Shown in pieces: positions 62,938 through 64,000 of a stretch of 64,000 bases of DNA. Under the pieces are notes generated by a model. That model saw only the letters and a list, made by a program, of their open reading frames with translations. It was not told the DNA's origin and searched no databases. Where the stretch lies: assembly GCF_004168285.1 (NCBI RefSeq), contig NZ_SEWF01000019.1, positions 1 to 64,000 on the forward strand, written 5' to 3'. The position numbers and the translations under genes are program-made. The DNA is from Emticicia agri (GTDB lineage Bacteria; Bacteroidota; Bacteroidia; Cytophagales; Spirosomataceae). The stretch's first letter is position 1, and every line of letters begins with the position of its first letter.

Positions 62938-64000
62938 TTAAACATATTCTCTACGTTGTTTCGCTGCTTCTTGTGACTTACGCTTTTCAGCGGCTGCTTC
63001 CAGTTCTGCTTTGTTACCAACGATGATGTTCTGATATTTACGGTTACCTGTTCCGGCAGGAATCAAGTGTCCTACGATAACGTTTTCTTTCAGACCTTCA
63101 AGCATATCACGTTTACCTCTTACAGCCGCTTCAGACAATACTTTCGTAGTTTCCTGGAACGAGGCTGCAGAAATAAATGATTCAGTACCTAAAGACGCAG
63201 TAGTGATACCTTGTAGGGTCGGACGAGATACAGCCGGCATGGCATCACGCACTTGAATTTGTGGTAAATCGGCACGTTTCAAACGGCTGTTTTCATCACG
63301 CATCTCACGACCGCTGATAATCTGACCTGGTTTGAATTTATCCGATGCACCTGCATCCATCACCACTTTCTTATCCATAATCTTGTCGTTAGCTAAACGA
63401 ACCACCCATTTATCAACCATCTGGTATTCAAGGAATAAGGTATCTCCTGAATCTACGATTTCAACTTTCTGCATCATCTGACGTACAATTACCTCGATGT
63501 GTTTGTCTGAAATCTTCACCCCTTGTTGACGATAAACGGCTTGTACTTCGTTTACTAAGTATTCCTGCACGGCGGTAGGTCCTTTGATACGTAGAATATC
63601 GGCCGGAGTAATGGCACCATCTGACAGAGGGTCACCAGCTAAAACGAAATCACCATCCTGTACCAGAATCAGTTTTGATAGAGGTACCATGTATTTCATT
63701 TTAACACCGTCTTTTGCTTCTACGAAAATCTCACGGTTACCACGTTTAACAGAACCATATTGTGTAATACCATCAATTTCAGAAACAACCGCAGGATTCG
63801 ATGGGTTACGAGCCTCAAATAACTCAGTTACACGAGGCAAACCACCCGTAATATCACGGTTCATGTTGATGGCACGAGGGATTTTTGCCAAAGCCTGACC
63901 TGCTTTAATCTTCTGACCATTTTCAACAGTCAGACGAGCCATTACAGGTAAGTTATAAGCTTTATCTTCGTCTCCTCCAACTCTTACAATGATAGCAGGG
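62938..64000 (-). CDS. rpoC: RNA polymerase beta' subunit, C-terminal part (5' partial)
   Basis: The frame is open through the right edge (bases 63943-64000 read ...[13 protein letters not shown] in frame before the first visible Met), so about 350 C-terminal residues are present. Landmarks of beta' are clear: [18 protein letters not shown], a trigger-loop-side region, then VREMMQK-like [16 protein letters not shown], and [33 protein letters not shown], the conserved near-terminal block, followed by GHLIPAGTG. It is part of the transcription enzyme and normally follows rpoB. Apart from truncation by the window it looks intact. Confidence 0.97.
   Translation of the reverse strand, partial: PAIIVRVGGDEDKAYNLPVMARLTVENGQKIKAGQALAKIPRAINMNRDITGGLPRVTELFEARNPSNPAVVSEIDGITQYGSVKRGNREIFVEAKDGVKMKYMVPLSKLILVQDGDFVLAGDPLSDGAITPADILRIKGPTAVQEYLVNEVQAVYRQQGVKISDKHIEVIVRQMMQKVEIVDSGDTLFLEYQMVDKWVVRLANDKIMDKKVVMDAGASDKFKPGQIISGREMRDENSRLKRADLPQIQVRDAMPAVSRPTLQGITTASLGTESFISAASFQETTKVLSEAAVRGKRDMLEGLKENVIVGHLIPAGTGNRKYQNIIVGNKAELEAAAEKRKSQEAAKQRREYV

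Noticed and set aside
1-64000. tRNA, rRNA, riboswitch or insertion sequence
   Set aside because: I found no cloverleaf, rRNA-like conserved stretch, transposase motif or terminal inverted repeats with target duplications when reading by eye; a covariance-model search was not possible.

Overview
The window is an AT-rich chromosome segment of a Bacteroidota bacterium. Cytophagales, of a Spirosoma/Emticicia/Arcicella-like kind, fits best. The evidence is a SusC/SusD pair, a TonB receptor with a DUF4249 partner, a TPR-DUF4292-EnvC operon, many short lipoproteins with a lipobox Cys, a SecA with a long linker insertion, and promoters of the Bacteroidota form TTTG-N(20-22)-TAnnTTTG seen ahead of blaI, susC and secA. 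I see no rRNA, tRNA, insertion sequence, prophage or CRISPR array.

Layout. 1-2.9 kb: the C-terminal part of a repetitive DUF285 surface protein with three identical 525-bp repeat units. 3.0-4.4 kb: a tandem family of three small exported proteins, one stopped by a nonsense codon, followed by about 1 kb of AT-rich non-coding DNA. 5.4-6.2 kb: a DUF1080 lipoprotein. 6.3-9.3 kb: a BlaI/BlaR1-type repressor and membrane-protease pair with two palindromic operators around its promoter. 9.4-16.0 kb: a lipoprotein, a NarL-type response regulator facing a TPR histidine kinase, a secreted repeat protein and a serine beta-lactamase-like hydrolase. 16.3-22.7 kb: a cupin, a leucyl aminopeptidase, an esterase and a giant FAD/Fe-S dehydrogenase (YdiJ-like).

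23.3-45.1 kb is the most distinctive part. SusC and SusD are followed, past a terminator, by two translationally coupled ~1100-residue CRTAC1-like (VCBS/FG-GAP plus ASPIC/UnbV) lipoproteins. Next come a second TonB receptor overlapping a DUF4249 lipoprotein, a divergent HxlR regulator/pirin pair, a third CRTAC1-like lipoprotein behind a perfect 24-bp palindrome, and a polysaccharide flippase. No glycoside hydrolase or other degradative enzyme is present, so the cargo is unknown.

45.2-64 kb is mostly housekeeping: a Uma2-type nuclease-fold protein, an NAD-binding SDR protein, a TMTC-like membrane glycosyltransferase with TPRs, the TPR/DUF4292/EnvC envelope operon, panB, a second YdiJ-like dehydrogenase, secA (with a possible overlapping 28-codon leader ORF), a secreted orphan, ogt, a fasciclin protein and the 3' end of rpoC.

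The most noteworthy signals are: the SusCD plus twin CRTAC1-like lipoprotein locus; two unrelated secreted proteins sharing a C-terminal domain that ends Gly-Cys-Asn; BlaI operators bracketing a promoter with a BlaR1 that carries a long Met/Glu/Lys/Gly coiled coil instead of a penicillin sensor; HxlR direct repeats; the 24-bp palindrome; and the secA leader ORF. All functional calls come from reading motifs by eye; no database search was run.
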